Of a DNA stretch of 28,481 nucleotides, positions 16,470-25,041 are shown in pieces. The stretch is from a virus. A program made the translations under genes and the position numbers. The stretch covers positions 1-28,481 of IMG/VR virus record IMGVR_UViG_3300035220_000671. One strand, written 5' to 3'. Numbering within the stretch: position 1 is the stretch's first letter; every line of letters begins with the position of its first letter. A model generated the notes under the pieces. The model was not told the DNA's origin. It saw nothing but the letters and a program-made list of their open reading frames with translations, and did no database searches.

Positions 16470-17837
16470 TTAATTGCTATTCAGATACCCAACCCTATAA
16501 ACCTCTTCTTCTCTAACCTGAGTAACTGGAACCCCTCCGTTTGCAGGACTCCTACTCATTAAAGTAATGTCTGTTGGGGGGGAGTAAGGTTGTGTTTCTA
16601 ATTCTATATTACTTCTTGAGAAACAAAAACTGGTACTAGAGAAGTCGCCCCATTCTGATATAAATATTGCATGCTCTTGTCTGCCATCTTGTAAAATTTC
16701 TCTATTAAAAAATACACCAACATCATTAATAAAAGGACCACCCTCATCACAACTAACTTCTATCCTCATACCTGTGTATAGTTCCTCTTCATACTTAAGT
16801 ACGACATATTCCCCCCTGTACATTCCTGTAACATCCCACATTCTATCATTAGCTGTTAAACTATCATCACTATCTCTATTAGTTTTGATGCTATTAACGA
16901 TAAGACTATTCAATAGATTATTGTAACTACTAGAGGTAAAATTACCTTTCCTAAACGTCTCAATACCCATATACATACTTACATCTGGGGGATCCCTAGG
17001 GTCATAGTATTCTTCGCACACAGATAATGATAAATTCTGCAAAGATGTATATTCATCATAAGATGCTTCTCTAGTTTCCGTATATATACCCGAAGTTATA
17101 ATACAGTCGCTAGCCTCTATTTCACCAACAGGATTAACAGAGCAGCCATAAACACCTCTATAATTTGATATATTCGCCAATGGAGACCTGTTAAGCTCAG
17201 TACATAAAAGCTCTCCACTTAAAAGATAGAAAGAGTCACAGGGGTCGGTACCCTCACAACCCAAAATGGGAAAACCTGGATAAAAACCAATCCTCGCAGA
17301 CCATGAATCTCCCGTTCTATTTTCATAAGACCCAGCGTTTCCATCTTCTATCTCTACTCTTGATGGATGGAAGAAGCTAGGTATTTTGAATTTAGTATAA
17401 GGAGCTACAGTGAAAGGTAAATCCTCACAAATACCAGAATGGTAAAAACCAATCCCTCTATATTTTTCATCAAATATAGTAAACCTAGTTGGGTCTGAAT
17501 TACTAAGCCCAGTCACAGTTATAGATTCTGTACATACATTGACTATTTCAACAAATTTTCCACGATCCGTAGTCTGCACTGGCTCATTACATGGGAATGA
17601 TATATCAGTAGTCTCACAATCCTCCATGTAAATCATTTTTGGGAAACCCTTAGCGGCATCCCTCAACTGTATATCCGCCTCAAAAGGGTCTATCTGACCA
17701 TCTGTTAAAACTAATTTATTTCTAGTTAACTGACCTAATTCAACTCCAGTTTCCTGAAGTAACCCACCGCAGTTATCATAATATGTCTCCCCGCTGTATG
17801 CTAAGCATATTTGGTTTTCATTATTTATAATGCTCAT
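16470..17837 (-). CDS. Cysteine-rich tail protein with ASH/Ig-like domain
   Basis: A 455-aa protein with 14 cysteines, unusual for a phage structural protein. Residues 93-213 resemble the ASH (ASPM-SPD2-Hydin) type of Ig domain: FVEIVNVCTESITVTGLSNS, then DPTRFTIFDE, PFTVAPYTKFKIPSFFHPSR (141-160), SWSARIGFYPGFPI and DSFYLLSGELLC (201-212). This follows the family's order of N-x-x-x-x-x-L-x-I-x-x-I, F, L-x-P-G-x-x-x-x-x-V-x-F-x-P, and a closing L-x-G. Residues 260-455 are a second beta-rich region that I do not recognise, with RMWDVTGMYRGEYVVLKYEE and FISEWGDFSSTSFCFSR. The N-terminus has CLAYSGETYYDNCGG. It lies 6 bp after the vWA gene and 5 bp before the polyglycine gene. The role is probably structural or adhesive; no enzyme motif is seen. 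Confidence 0.6.
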   Translation of the reverse strand: MSIINNENQICLAYSGETYYDNCGGLLQETGVELGQLTRNKLVLTDGQIDPFEADIQLRDAAKGFPKMIYMEDCETTDISFPCNEPVQTTDRGKFVEIVNVCTESITVTGLSNSDPTRFTIFDEKYRGIGFYHSGICEDLPFTVAPYTKFKIPSFFHPSRVEIEDGNAGSYENRTGDSWSARIGFYPGFPILGCEGTDPCDSFYLLSGELLCTELNRSPLANISNYRGVYGCSVNPVGEIEASDCIITSGIYTETREASYDEYTSLQNLSLSVCEEYYDPRDPPDVSMYMGIETFRKGNFTSSSYNNLLNSLIVNSIKTNRDSDDSLTANDRMWDVTGMYRGEYVVLKYEEELYTGMRIEVSCDEGGPFINDVGVFFNREILQDGRQEHAIFISEWGDFSSTSFCFSRSNIELETQPYSPPTDITLMSRSPANGGVPVTQVREEEVYRVGYLNSN

Positions 17838-17843
17838 AACTTA

Positions 17844-20588
17844 TTAAACCCTACTAATGGTTACTGGTTTACTATTTATACCTATCCAGTTAGTTCCCTT
17901 CCCAGGGTCATCTGGGGTAGGCCCCTTAGTCGCGTCAACCAGATCAGCCCATGTCGTATTCATTGAATACCAAGCTCCATGAGAGTTTTTTAATGCAGAC
18001 TTAAAATCATTACCTTCTCCCACTGAGGTATCCTCTAGATCTGGGTCTATATTAAAGTTAAACTGCAAGCATGTATATGTTGCATCTACTACCCCAAGAG
18101 TTTGATTTCCAGCCGTAGGGTGCTGGGCTGAATAAGACAAAGACCTACCATTTACAGTGAATCCTGGAGGGGGAGGCTCTGCCCCAGATGCAGCAGTCCT
18201 AGGCCCTAAAATTAAATAAAATTCTTTTGTATTTATATTAAAAAATACAGTAGCAGAAGAATAAGATGTTGTTGTCCCAGGTGCCCCTACTGGTGCAGCA
18301 TATGCATTCTTAGCTGCAAGAGAAGAGGGGGTCAGGGTTCCTGTTATACCCGAACCTGGGTCAACTATAGTATTTGTTAAGCCACTAACAAACCCAGAGC
18401 AATCAAAATCTTTAAGATCAAAATTCATCGAAGCGACAACACTAGTGATAGCTTTAGTAGGATCAGAGCCATCTATTTCGCCTTTATTATTGTAAGTTGG
18501 TGCAGCCTCTGCTTTGTCTGGAATATTTATAGTAATCTTGGCGGTATTATGAATGTAAGCTGGATCATTAAATTCAATCTCCCATGTGCCACCCATTGGC
18601 ATATCTACCTCATCTCCTCCGTCGTCATCAACTGGGGGCAAACTAAGCTCTGTATCAAAAGGAACAAATAAGTCATAGCCTTGCTTGAAGACTTCCTTGG
18701 ATGGCCTAAATATAGGGCATATTAAATTAAAATCTACATTAGCGAAGCATCCCATTTTATTCATGGTTTTATCTTCTGAGTTTACAAATAATTGAACCTT
18801 CTCAAGCAATGCATCATAACTAATAAGATCCTGACTTGCGTCTAAAGATTCCCCAACTCTTACTCCAAAAAATAAATCTATTTCCCCACCTCTTTCTATT
18901 CTCGGTAAGTGTGAATAGTCCCCCATATAACCATTTTCCTCAACAGCGTTTCCTATGTTATAGTCTATAATTTCAAAACCCGTAGATTCAGACTTGAATA
19001 CCCTCACAGGCATTCCCTTAAATGCCACACCATCATTTTTTACACCCTTACTTTCTTTCCATTGACTTGCCCAGCCTCCATCTATATTAAATATTTTGCC
19101 CCTCCTGTATACCTCATACTTTGTGTTAAATGATTGCCATAATATATTATAGTTACTATTTATGTCTTCATATAGATCGGCATTTTCTTGATCTCCATAG
19201 AACTGCCCCCCTCTGCCTGCGAGGAGCGCATTATTCCTAGCCCCTATTATATCATCGGGGTCATCATTAACAGTTGCCTCAAATGCTAATCCAATGTCTT
19301 GTATATTATCCCTGTCAACTAGAAGTTCGGCTCCAGACTCTTCCCCAGCTTTCACTTTCCCGTAATCAAACGATCCATCCTCATTAGCAGTTAATGTTTC
19401 TATATTATATAAGTCATTTCCCTTAGGGATTCCAGACTTTAAAAACTCAGTAGTGTATTTTGTGGAGCCTACATAAGGTATAGATCTTTCATCTTCTGGG
19501 GTATCATCCGAATCATTCTCAAAGTTAACGATAGTATTCAACAAAGTAACCTCATGCGGTCCGCAATTATGTAGGGTTATTGAAAATACATTCTCAAATC
19601 CATTATCATAAGATATTCTATCTACTATATTAACTAAACCCAGTATCCTATTAAACTGGCCAGCTGAACTGTCATTCACTACATCAAAAAACCCCATAGG
19701 GTTCATTGGTCTCTGCTCGAAATCAAAGGCATATTCTTTACACTTTTTAGAAACCCCCCTTGATCTACTCCCCACACCCATAAAAAACGCAGCAGTCTTC
19801 ACGGGTTGACCAAACCATAAGCTCTTATTAGCACCGTTATACCTTACAGGTTTTCTGTCTTCGCTCAGTAATTGATTCCCCTTTAGCTCTATATCTAACG
19901 GCCTCCTCATTGATAATAAATTATTAGGCTTTAATAAATTGCACAATTCCACAGCGTCTTTATTCCTAGGTGTAAACCCATCTCCTATATAAAACAAGAA
20001 TCTCTTAAGAACCTGCTTAGATCTAGGTCCAAAAAACATCTCATAAAGAGCCATCCTTGTTGAGTGTAAATAATCCTTCTCTCTTGTAGTCCCAAATCCA
20101 TTTTTAATTTTTTCGTACAAATAATGCCTATCAAAACAATCTGGGTAATTCAAAATACTTGACATAACCTCAGAATCTTCTTTAGACGAAATCTTCACAA
20201 CTCCAATATTTAACTTTTGGCTTTCTATCTTAACACTAAACCTCCTTAAATAACCTATAGGCATGGACTCGAGTTCAGCCTGAGTCATCGAAGATCCGTC
20301 TGGATTAGTACCCCAAGGTGGCATCTTTTCTGTGTGATTAATAGCTGGAGTACTTACGGAAGAAAAACCGTAGTTCTCTGTACCTGGCATAACCTCGCAG
20401 TCATGCAGTGTTGTTATTTTTTTAATTGAATCATTAATTACATCTATTTTTTTAAACATCTTAACGCCAGTTTCTGTAGGCACTTTTATTTTATCATTCA
20501 TTGATGTTGATGCATCTATCAAGAATATAAGGTCTATTTGGTTATCCCTTATGTAAAATAGATCGTCGTACTGTCTTGGGGTAGTCAT
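17844..20588 (-). CDS. von Willebrand factor A-domain tail protein
   Basis: A 914-aa protein. The ATG at 20588 is chosen because it overlaps the upstream stop as ATGA and has AAGGTGAGG 8 nt upstream; a TTG at 20627 would add 13 residues but has no support. Residues 15-225 form a vWA domain. They carry the MIDAS metal motif D-x-S-x-S in LIFLIDASTSMND (D25, S27, S29), a plausible threonine in NGFGTTREKD (T167/T168) and a plausible aspartate in FLFYIGDGFTP (D203). A long insert separates the first strand from the rest. The remaining 690 residues are beta-rich with no match I recognise; an aspartate run (PPVDDDGGDE) lies in the middle, and the last third has Pro/Ala/Ser/Thr-rich stretches. vWA domains bind ligands through a divalent metal, so a tail-tip protein that contacts another tail protein or a host surface protein is likely. 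It sits in the M-to-L cassette. Confidence 0.8.
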   Translation of the reverse strand: MTTPRQYDDLFYIRDNQIDLIFLIDASTSMNDKIKVPTETGVKMFKKIDVINDSIKKITTLHDCEVMPGTENYGFSSVSTPAINHTEKMPPWGTNPDGSSMTQAELESMPIGYLRRFSVKIESQKLNIGVVKISSKEDSEVMSSILNYPDCFDRHYLYEKIKNGFGTTREKDYLHSTRMALYEMFFGPRSKQVLKRFLFYIGDGFTPRNKDAVELCNLLKPNNLLSMRRPLDIELKGNQLLSEDRKPVRYNGANKSLWFGQPVKTAAFFMGVGSRSRGVSKKCKEYAFDFEQRPMNPMGFFDVVNDSSAGQFNRILGLVNIVDRISYDNGFENVFSITLHNCGPHEVTLLNTIVNFENDSDDTPEDERSIPYVGSTKYTTEFLKSGIPKGNDLYNIETLTANEDGSFDYGKVKAGEESGAELLVDRDNIQDIGLAFEATVNDDPDDIIGARNNALLAGRGGQFYGDQENADLYEDINSNYNILWQSFNTKYEVYRRGKIFNIDGGWASQWKESKGVKNDGVAFKGMPVRVFKSESTGFEIIDYNIGNAVEENGYMGDYSHLPRIERGGEIDLFFGVRVGESLDASQDLISYDALLEKVQLFVNSEDKTMNKMGCFANVDFNLICPIFRPSKEVFKQGYDLFVPFDTELSLPPVDDDGGDEVDMPMGGTWEIEFNDPAYIHNTAKITINIPDKAEAAPTYNNKGEIDGSDPTKAITSVVASMNFDLKDFDCSGFVSGLTNTIVDPGSGITGTLTPSSLAAKNAYAAPVGAPGTTTSYSSATVFFNINTKEFYLILGPRTAASGAEPPPPGFTVNGRSLSYSAQHPTAGNQTLGVVDATYTCLQFNFNIDPDLEDTSVGEGNDFKSALKNSHGAWYSMNTTWADLVDATKGPTPDDPGKGTNWIGINSKPVTISRV

Positions 20589-23500
20589 CCTAGATACCTC
20601 ACCTTTATAGATCCTATTTCTCGCCAACTATTCTTAGCCCATTTCACATTACTTTGCTTTAATCCCTTCCAATAAAGCCAAGACTTATCTCTTACTACTG
20701 GCAGGTAAGCTTGGTTTCCACTATTTTCAGACTTAGTTGCAGTCCATACACCTTGAACCCCTACACCTAGCTCAAATTGATAATCAAATTCATAAACGGA
20801 TCTCTCTAATATTTGATCCCACAAGGTAAATCTATCAGGCAACTCCACCCAATAATTATTATATATAAGAGCTGGCCCCATTACATTCAGAACTAGATTC
20901 CCCTGATAGTTTTCCTGATCATACATCTCTACCTGAGTTAAAGGTCCGATAGAAATTGACTCAAGTTTACCTTTTTGCCGAGAAACCTCATCCTCAGGCT
21001 CACTTGAAACGGACAAGATATTTGGAATAACTATAGAAGCTACAGGGTACTCCCCTGGACCAACTAAATTAGAAAATTGATCCTGAACAAATGCCTGAGA
21101 AGTGCATGGTCCATTCTTGATTACCCCACCATACTGTTTTTTATTATTCACTATACCAGCAGCGTATTCGTGCTCCAAATCATAAAAATTATCCTGTATC
21201 GCTAACGACGAGAAGTGAACACCCAATGTAGATGGTCTAGGTGGCGGAGAGTACGGAAGAATTGAACCACCTCTAAAATAGCTAGCCCTAGTATATGCAG
21301 CTTCAAGGGTGGAGGAAAGAACACATAAACTATGAGAGGTTATTGGATTGTATATTTCCGCCCCATAACACGTCCCTTCCTCAGGCTGCCCTACTCCAAA
21401 TACAGACCTAAGATCTTCGGGGATAGATGTTGCGGATTCTATAAACGATGCTGTTATAGTGTTATTATTCTTGTACACATTAGTGTGACTCCAACTAGGG
21501 CAGTAAAATATAGAAGCAGAAGGAGTACTCCCCGTAGTTTGATGATCTAAATCTTTCCCATATGGCCTAGGCATCTGGAACCTAAACTTCTTGTAGCCTA
21601 AATGTGCCTCAAGGAAGAGTAGAATTTCCTTAGCCTCCTTATCACTCCTCTGGTAAAAAGAAACATTAAATGTAGATAAGTTTTGATTTATGGATCTTTT
21701 CGTATACTTTTTATATACTTTTGTGAACTGCGTCTGTAAGTTTTTAGGAGAATGCTCTATTGAGAACGCTTGAGAAGGCTTAAAGTCAAAACTCCTAACC
21801 TTAAGGAATTGGTAAGAAACAATCTCATCTGGATCATTTATGTATATACTAGACCTGCCATATATCGCTGGTATATGTAAATTAAAATCTTCGCTTACGG
21901 TAAAATCACTAGTCGGTTCTAAAGTTACAGAAGTTGTACTTGCACTTATCTCGTTTAGTATCTTTACCTTTCTGTAGTTTTTAAGAAAAACTTCTCTTGG
22001 CCTAGTGTTCCCATTTGAGTCTTGTGTTACTTCTTTTATTGAAGTAACCTCTGACGGTATAGTTGGCTGACTAGACACACAGTCACTAGGACACCTCGAA
22101 AGTCTAATCAAAGAGTAAGGTATCTCTGAGTCCTCTATGTCTTCATACACGGTTTCTATTTCATCTAAAGGAAAAGGGTCTATTATTACAGTGTTTCTTT
22201 TATCATCCACAACTAGCCCTTGGCCCACTCTGCTAGCAGCCCCAGGTGAAACTATTGTTGGCCACTCAACAGGGTCTTTACTGAAACCCCCATCTTCCTC
22301 CAATATGCCTGTGAACATATACCTCCTGGCATCTATTCTACTTTGTATTTGTATGTTTCCTGAATTAAATATCGAACCTTGGTTTGGGGGTTTAACCTCA
22401 AGGAACATGCAGGTTTTTGTTGCTATAACATAATCCTTTTTAAATTCTATTACTCCGCCCACCATAGGTAAAGTCTCATCTTCTGGGTATCTAGATATCC
22501 TTTTTACTATTTTCCTCAACTGCACGTTACCAGTTGTATTACTATCTATAGCATTGCTTTCTGAGTCGAATTTCTCCTCATTTGCCGCATCTAAACTAAA
22601 AAGATTAAACTCCCTAGCCTCTCCCTTTCTTAGTTCGACTTCAGCATCTACTGACACAGGAATTATTGCGTCTATTTTTCTATTATAACCAAAGTGACTA
22701 TCAACACTTTCTATCGTACTCTCCGTGTTACACAAAAATGTAGCTGCAATATTATTATTATTTCTATACGACTTTTCGTGCGCAAACTTTAAGCAAGTAT
22801 ACCTCAAATCTTTCTTATAAGGATATGAATATTCAAATTTAAATTTAGAAACCTCATTAGACAATAATCTTTCCCCTTTATAGTTTATAGAAAACATAGA
22901 GTCATATGGGAAGAATTTTTCCTGCAAGAAATGAAGTATTGATTTAGCTTCTTGATCAGTCCTGTTTTCAAATTTCAAACTCAACTCCATAGGTAGGCAA
23001 TTTATCGCCCTATTAGTTACCTGATCATAACCTTCTCCCATTTTTACTATTTCGTTTTGTGCTGCGAAACTTGCAGTAGACCCATAACTAGGTCTCCAGA
23101 AAAAATGTTGATCCCATACATCTTTAGATAAAGACCCATTAGGAGAAAACATAACTGAGGAATTATGATCTTTTTTGCAATAAAAAAAACTAGACAAATT
23201 ATAACAGCCTGGCTTTTTAAATATTAATCCTCCAGATTTTAAACCAGCAACCACAATGTAAACCCTTCCAGTAACAGCATCTTCTGGTATAAGATTATCT
23301 GGTATGTCAACTTGAGCGTACAAGAAATCCCTATGACTCAAGTCTTCCATAGCTACCATTCTGTAATACTCCCTTACATTAGTGTTTCTTACTTGTTTAT
23401 TTTTTAAATTATAAAACTTAACACCTATACCCACCCCTATACTTTCTTCTAAATCTATTTCATCCGCCCCTATCGTATTTAATTTCTCCTCTATAATAGT

Positions 23501-23833
23501 GACATAATCATCGTTAGATTCAGTTTGCTCTGAGGATTTTTTGATCATGCATTTTGCAGTGTATCCAAAACTAGGGTTAAGATCAAAGTCGAAACCTAAT
23601 TGCCTCTCTAAATTATTACTAACATCTGCATTCTCGTCATAATCAAATGTTATAGCATAACCCTCATCGTCATTAATGAAATTGAAAGGTTGCATTTTTG
23701 ATATATAATCGTCCGCAGCTAGGGTTCCCTTTAGTGAATCATCATCAGGAAACGCGAGGTTTGCAGTATGAACTATGTCGTGCTTTTTATACGCCCTGGA
23801 TTGCTCCCACTGCTCTGGTACTGGAATATCCAT
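20585..23833 (-). CDS. Double gpM-like minor tail protein
   Basis: A 1082-aa protein, about ten times lambda gpM (109 aa), placed where M belongs in the H-M-L order. It has two gpM-type (phage minor tail) domains. The first is at about 250-370: VKMGEGYDQVTNRAINCLPM, RTDQEAKSILHFLQEKF, then the closing NNNNIAATF. The second is at about 690-800: TKRSINQNLSTFNVSFYQRS, DKEAKEILLFLEAHLGYKKF (731-750), RFQMPRPYG, then NNNTITASFIES. Lambda gpM shows the same FGDGYEQ...FLDRHAG...F-x-W-x-P-P order. The N-terminus (QWEQSRAYKKHDIVHT, 8-23) has a Y-x-x-HDIV motif like the Y-x-x-GDIV modules in gpJ and gpL. The rest is beta-rich and not recognised. The gene starts at a TAATG junction with the 402-aa gene. 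Likely role: the first ring of the tail tip after the tube. Confidence 0.8.
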   Translation of the reverse strand: MDIPVPEQWEQSRAYKKHDIVHTANLAFPDDDSLKGTLAADDYISKMQPFNFINDDEGYAITFDYDENADVSNNLERQLGFDFDLNPSFGYTAKCMIKKSSEQTESNDDYVTIIEEKLNTIGADEIDLEESIGVGIGVKFYNLKNKQVRNTNVREYYRMVAMEDLSHRDFLYAQVDIPDNLIPEDAVTGRVYIVVAGLKSGGLIFKKPGCYNLSSFFYCKKDHNSSVMFSPNGSLSKDVWDQHFFWRPSYGSTASFAAQNEIVKMGEGYDQVTNRAINCLPMELSLKFENRTDQEAKSILHFLQEKFFPYDSMFSINYKGERLLSNEVSKFKFEYSYPYKKDLRYTCLKFAHEKSYRNNNNIAATFLCNTESTIESVDSHFGYNRKIDAIIPVSVDAEVELRKGEAREFNLFSLDAANEEKFDSESNAIDSNTTGNVQLRKIVKRISRYPEDETLPMVGGVIEFKKDYVIATKTCMFLEVKPPNQGSIFNSGNIQIQSRIDARRYMFTGILEEDGGFSKDPVEWPTIVSPGAASRVGQGLVVDDKRNTVIIDPFPLDEIETVYEDIEDSEIPYSLIRLSRCPSDCVSSQPTIPSEVTSIKEVTQDSNGNTRPREVFLKNYRKVKILNEISASTTSVTLEPTSDFTVSEDFNLHIPAIYGRSSIYINDPDEIVSYQFLKVRSFDFKPSQAFSIEHSPKNLQTQFTKVYKKYTKRSINQNLSTFNVSFYQRSDKEAKEILLFLEAHLGYKKFRFQMPRPYGKDLDHQTTGSTPSASIFYCPSWSHTNVYKNNNTITASFIESATSIPEDLRSVFGVGQPEEGTCYGAEIYNPITSHSLCVLSSTLEAAYTRASYFRGGSILPYSPPPRPSTLGVHFSSLAIQDNFYDLEHEYAAGIVNNKKQYGGVIKNGPCTSQAFVQDQFSNLVGPGEYPVASIVIPNILSVSSEPEDEVSRQKGKLESISIGPLTQVEMYDQENYQGNLVLNVMGPALIYNNYWVELPDRFTLWDQILERSVYEFDYQFELGVGVQGVWTATKSENSGNQAYLPVVRDKSWLYWKGLKQSNVKWAKNSWREIGSIKVRYLG
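20597..20605 (-). promoter_or_regulatory. Ribosome-binding site fixing the vWA protein start
   Basis: AAGGTGAGG on the minus strand, 8 nt before the ATG at 20588. Together with the ATGA overlap at 20588-20585 it decides the ATG over the TTG at 20627. Confidence 0.7.
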
Positions 23834-25041
23834 TATCTATAAGATTGCTTTATGCTCGCTCTTCCCTTTAGATAACCTTGATCACTAACAGAAAGATTAT
23901 CTGAATCAACCACACCATAACTTTCAAGAAGTTGCATTTCCTTTGTTTGCTCTGGGTATACTACATTGCCTATCAACCTGAACTCCCCAAGTAGACCCTG
24001 GTTATTATCTGTAAATTCTTTACTAAAACCTATGTCTGAAAGTTTTACATTAAGGTCTGCTCTTTGCCCTGTTATCTGTAAGTAAGGGTCTAGCTTTTCC
24101 CCCATTATTTGAGCCGTAATGTCTATAGATTGTTTATTTACCCTTACTGGAACCTCTCCCCCTTCACCCATATTCCCACTGGCATCTATTTCGTATGTCG
24201 GCACTCTTTCCACAGAAACAGTGTAGGTAAAATCCAAAGGATACTCCATACCTATATTCTCAATTCCCTCAATCTTGGTACCAACTGCATGTGGTACCGT
24301 TATCTGCTCTCTTCTAGTGGAATAATATCCATTCTCAAATAAATCCTGAGAAATACCTGACTGATAATCCAGGGTTCCAAATATATCTATAGAAACCCTA
24401 GCCTCTATTATCTCATAAGGCCTAGCACTAAAAGAAAGTTCTCTTATATATGCATCGTTAAACTTATAATCCCCTAGAGATCCAGTTATTTTACCCTCAT
24501 GAACCTGGGGATATACCTCTTTATTAATTAATCCAGTTATATTGAAAAAAGAATGAACATTCCCAGTATTCATGTAGTAGCTTATGCTTAAATTACCTCT
24601 TGCTCCGTTTTCAGCCGCATAATGCCTAACTACGTCCACCTCTCCAAACTCTATATCATTATTATAACTTAGCAGGGTCTCACCAGTAGATCTAACTCTT
24701 ACATGATAGTCTCCTGGGTGCAAATCTTCCGTGAGGACTAATGACTGCTCTGACGGGAATGATATTTTAGCCCCAGCCCTAATCACTTCAATAGATTCAG
24801 GAACTTTGTATGCTGGACCGTCTTTAGGTCCTAGAGTAAAGCCACTCTCCATAGCTTCTGGAAAATAAACATCCCCAGTTTGCATGGCTAAAGATACCTT
24901 ATAGTCGTCGTCAAATTTCTTAGAGTTTATTTGCTGGGAAACACCTATACTTGCATTATTAGCAAATATAAATGTAGGATCCTCTCCTTCATGTGCCAAC
25001 AGCAAAGGCACATCTTCATATCTAACAAAAGGCTTACTCAT
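23833..25041 (-). CDS. Tail protein, beta-rich (similar to its upstream neighbour)
   Basis: A 402-aa protein between tape measure and gpM, starting at the ATG of an ATGA junction with only a weak ribosome site (AAGAG next to the ATG). It is beta-predicted, with no signal peptide or membrane segment. Segments such as DAYIRELSFSARPYEIIEAR with DIFGTLDY, and LDFTYTVSVERVP...VNKQSIDITAQIMGEKLDPY with SDIGFS...GEFRLIGN, follow the same order as segments of the neighbouring 339-aa protein (NGYINSHSISCSVGQVPTTS, then TNFTIEVDEYDYGRLRSYLI, then EARLIGETV). This suggests that the pair are distant paralogues. The layout resembles tail-tube-type or distal-tail structural proteins, but I cannot name a family. 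A role at the tube-to-tip junction is likely from gene order. Confidence 0.55.
   Translation of the reverse strand: MSKPFVRYEDVPLLLAHEGEDPTFIFANNASIGVSQQINSKKFDDDYKVSLAMQTGDVYFPEAMESGFTLGPKDGPAYKVPESIEVIRAGAKISFPSEQSLVLTEDLHPGDYHVRVRSTGETLLSYNNDIEFGEVDVVRHYAAENGARGNLSISYYMNTGNVHSFFNITGLINKEVYPQVHEGKITGSLGDYKFNDAYIRELSFSARPYEIIEARVSIDIFGTLDYQSGISQDLFENGYYSTRREQITVPHAVGTKIEGIENIGMEYPLDFTYTVSVERVPTYEIDASGNMGEGGEVPVRVNKQSIDITAQIMGEKLDPYLQITGQRADLNVKLSDIGFSKEFTDNNQGLLGEFRLIGNVVYPEQTKEMQLLESYGVVDSDNLSVSDQGYLKGRASIKQSYR

Noticed and set aside
20589-20627. TTG start extending the vWA protein by 13 residues
   Set aside because: The ATG at 20588 has both an ATGA overlap and AAGGTGAGG upstream; the TTG has neither.
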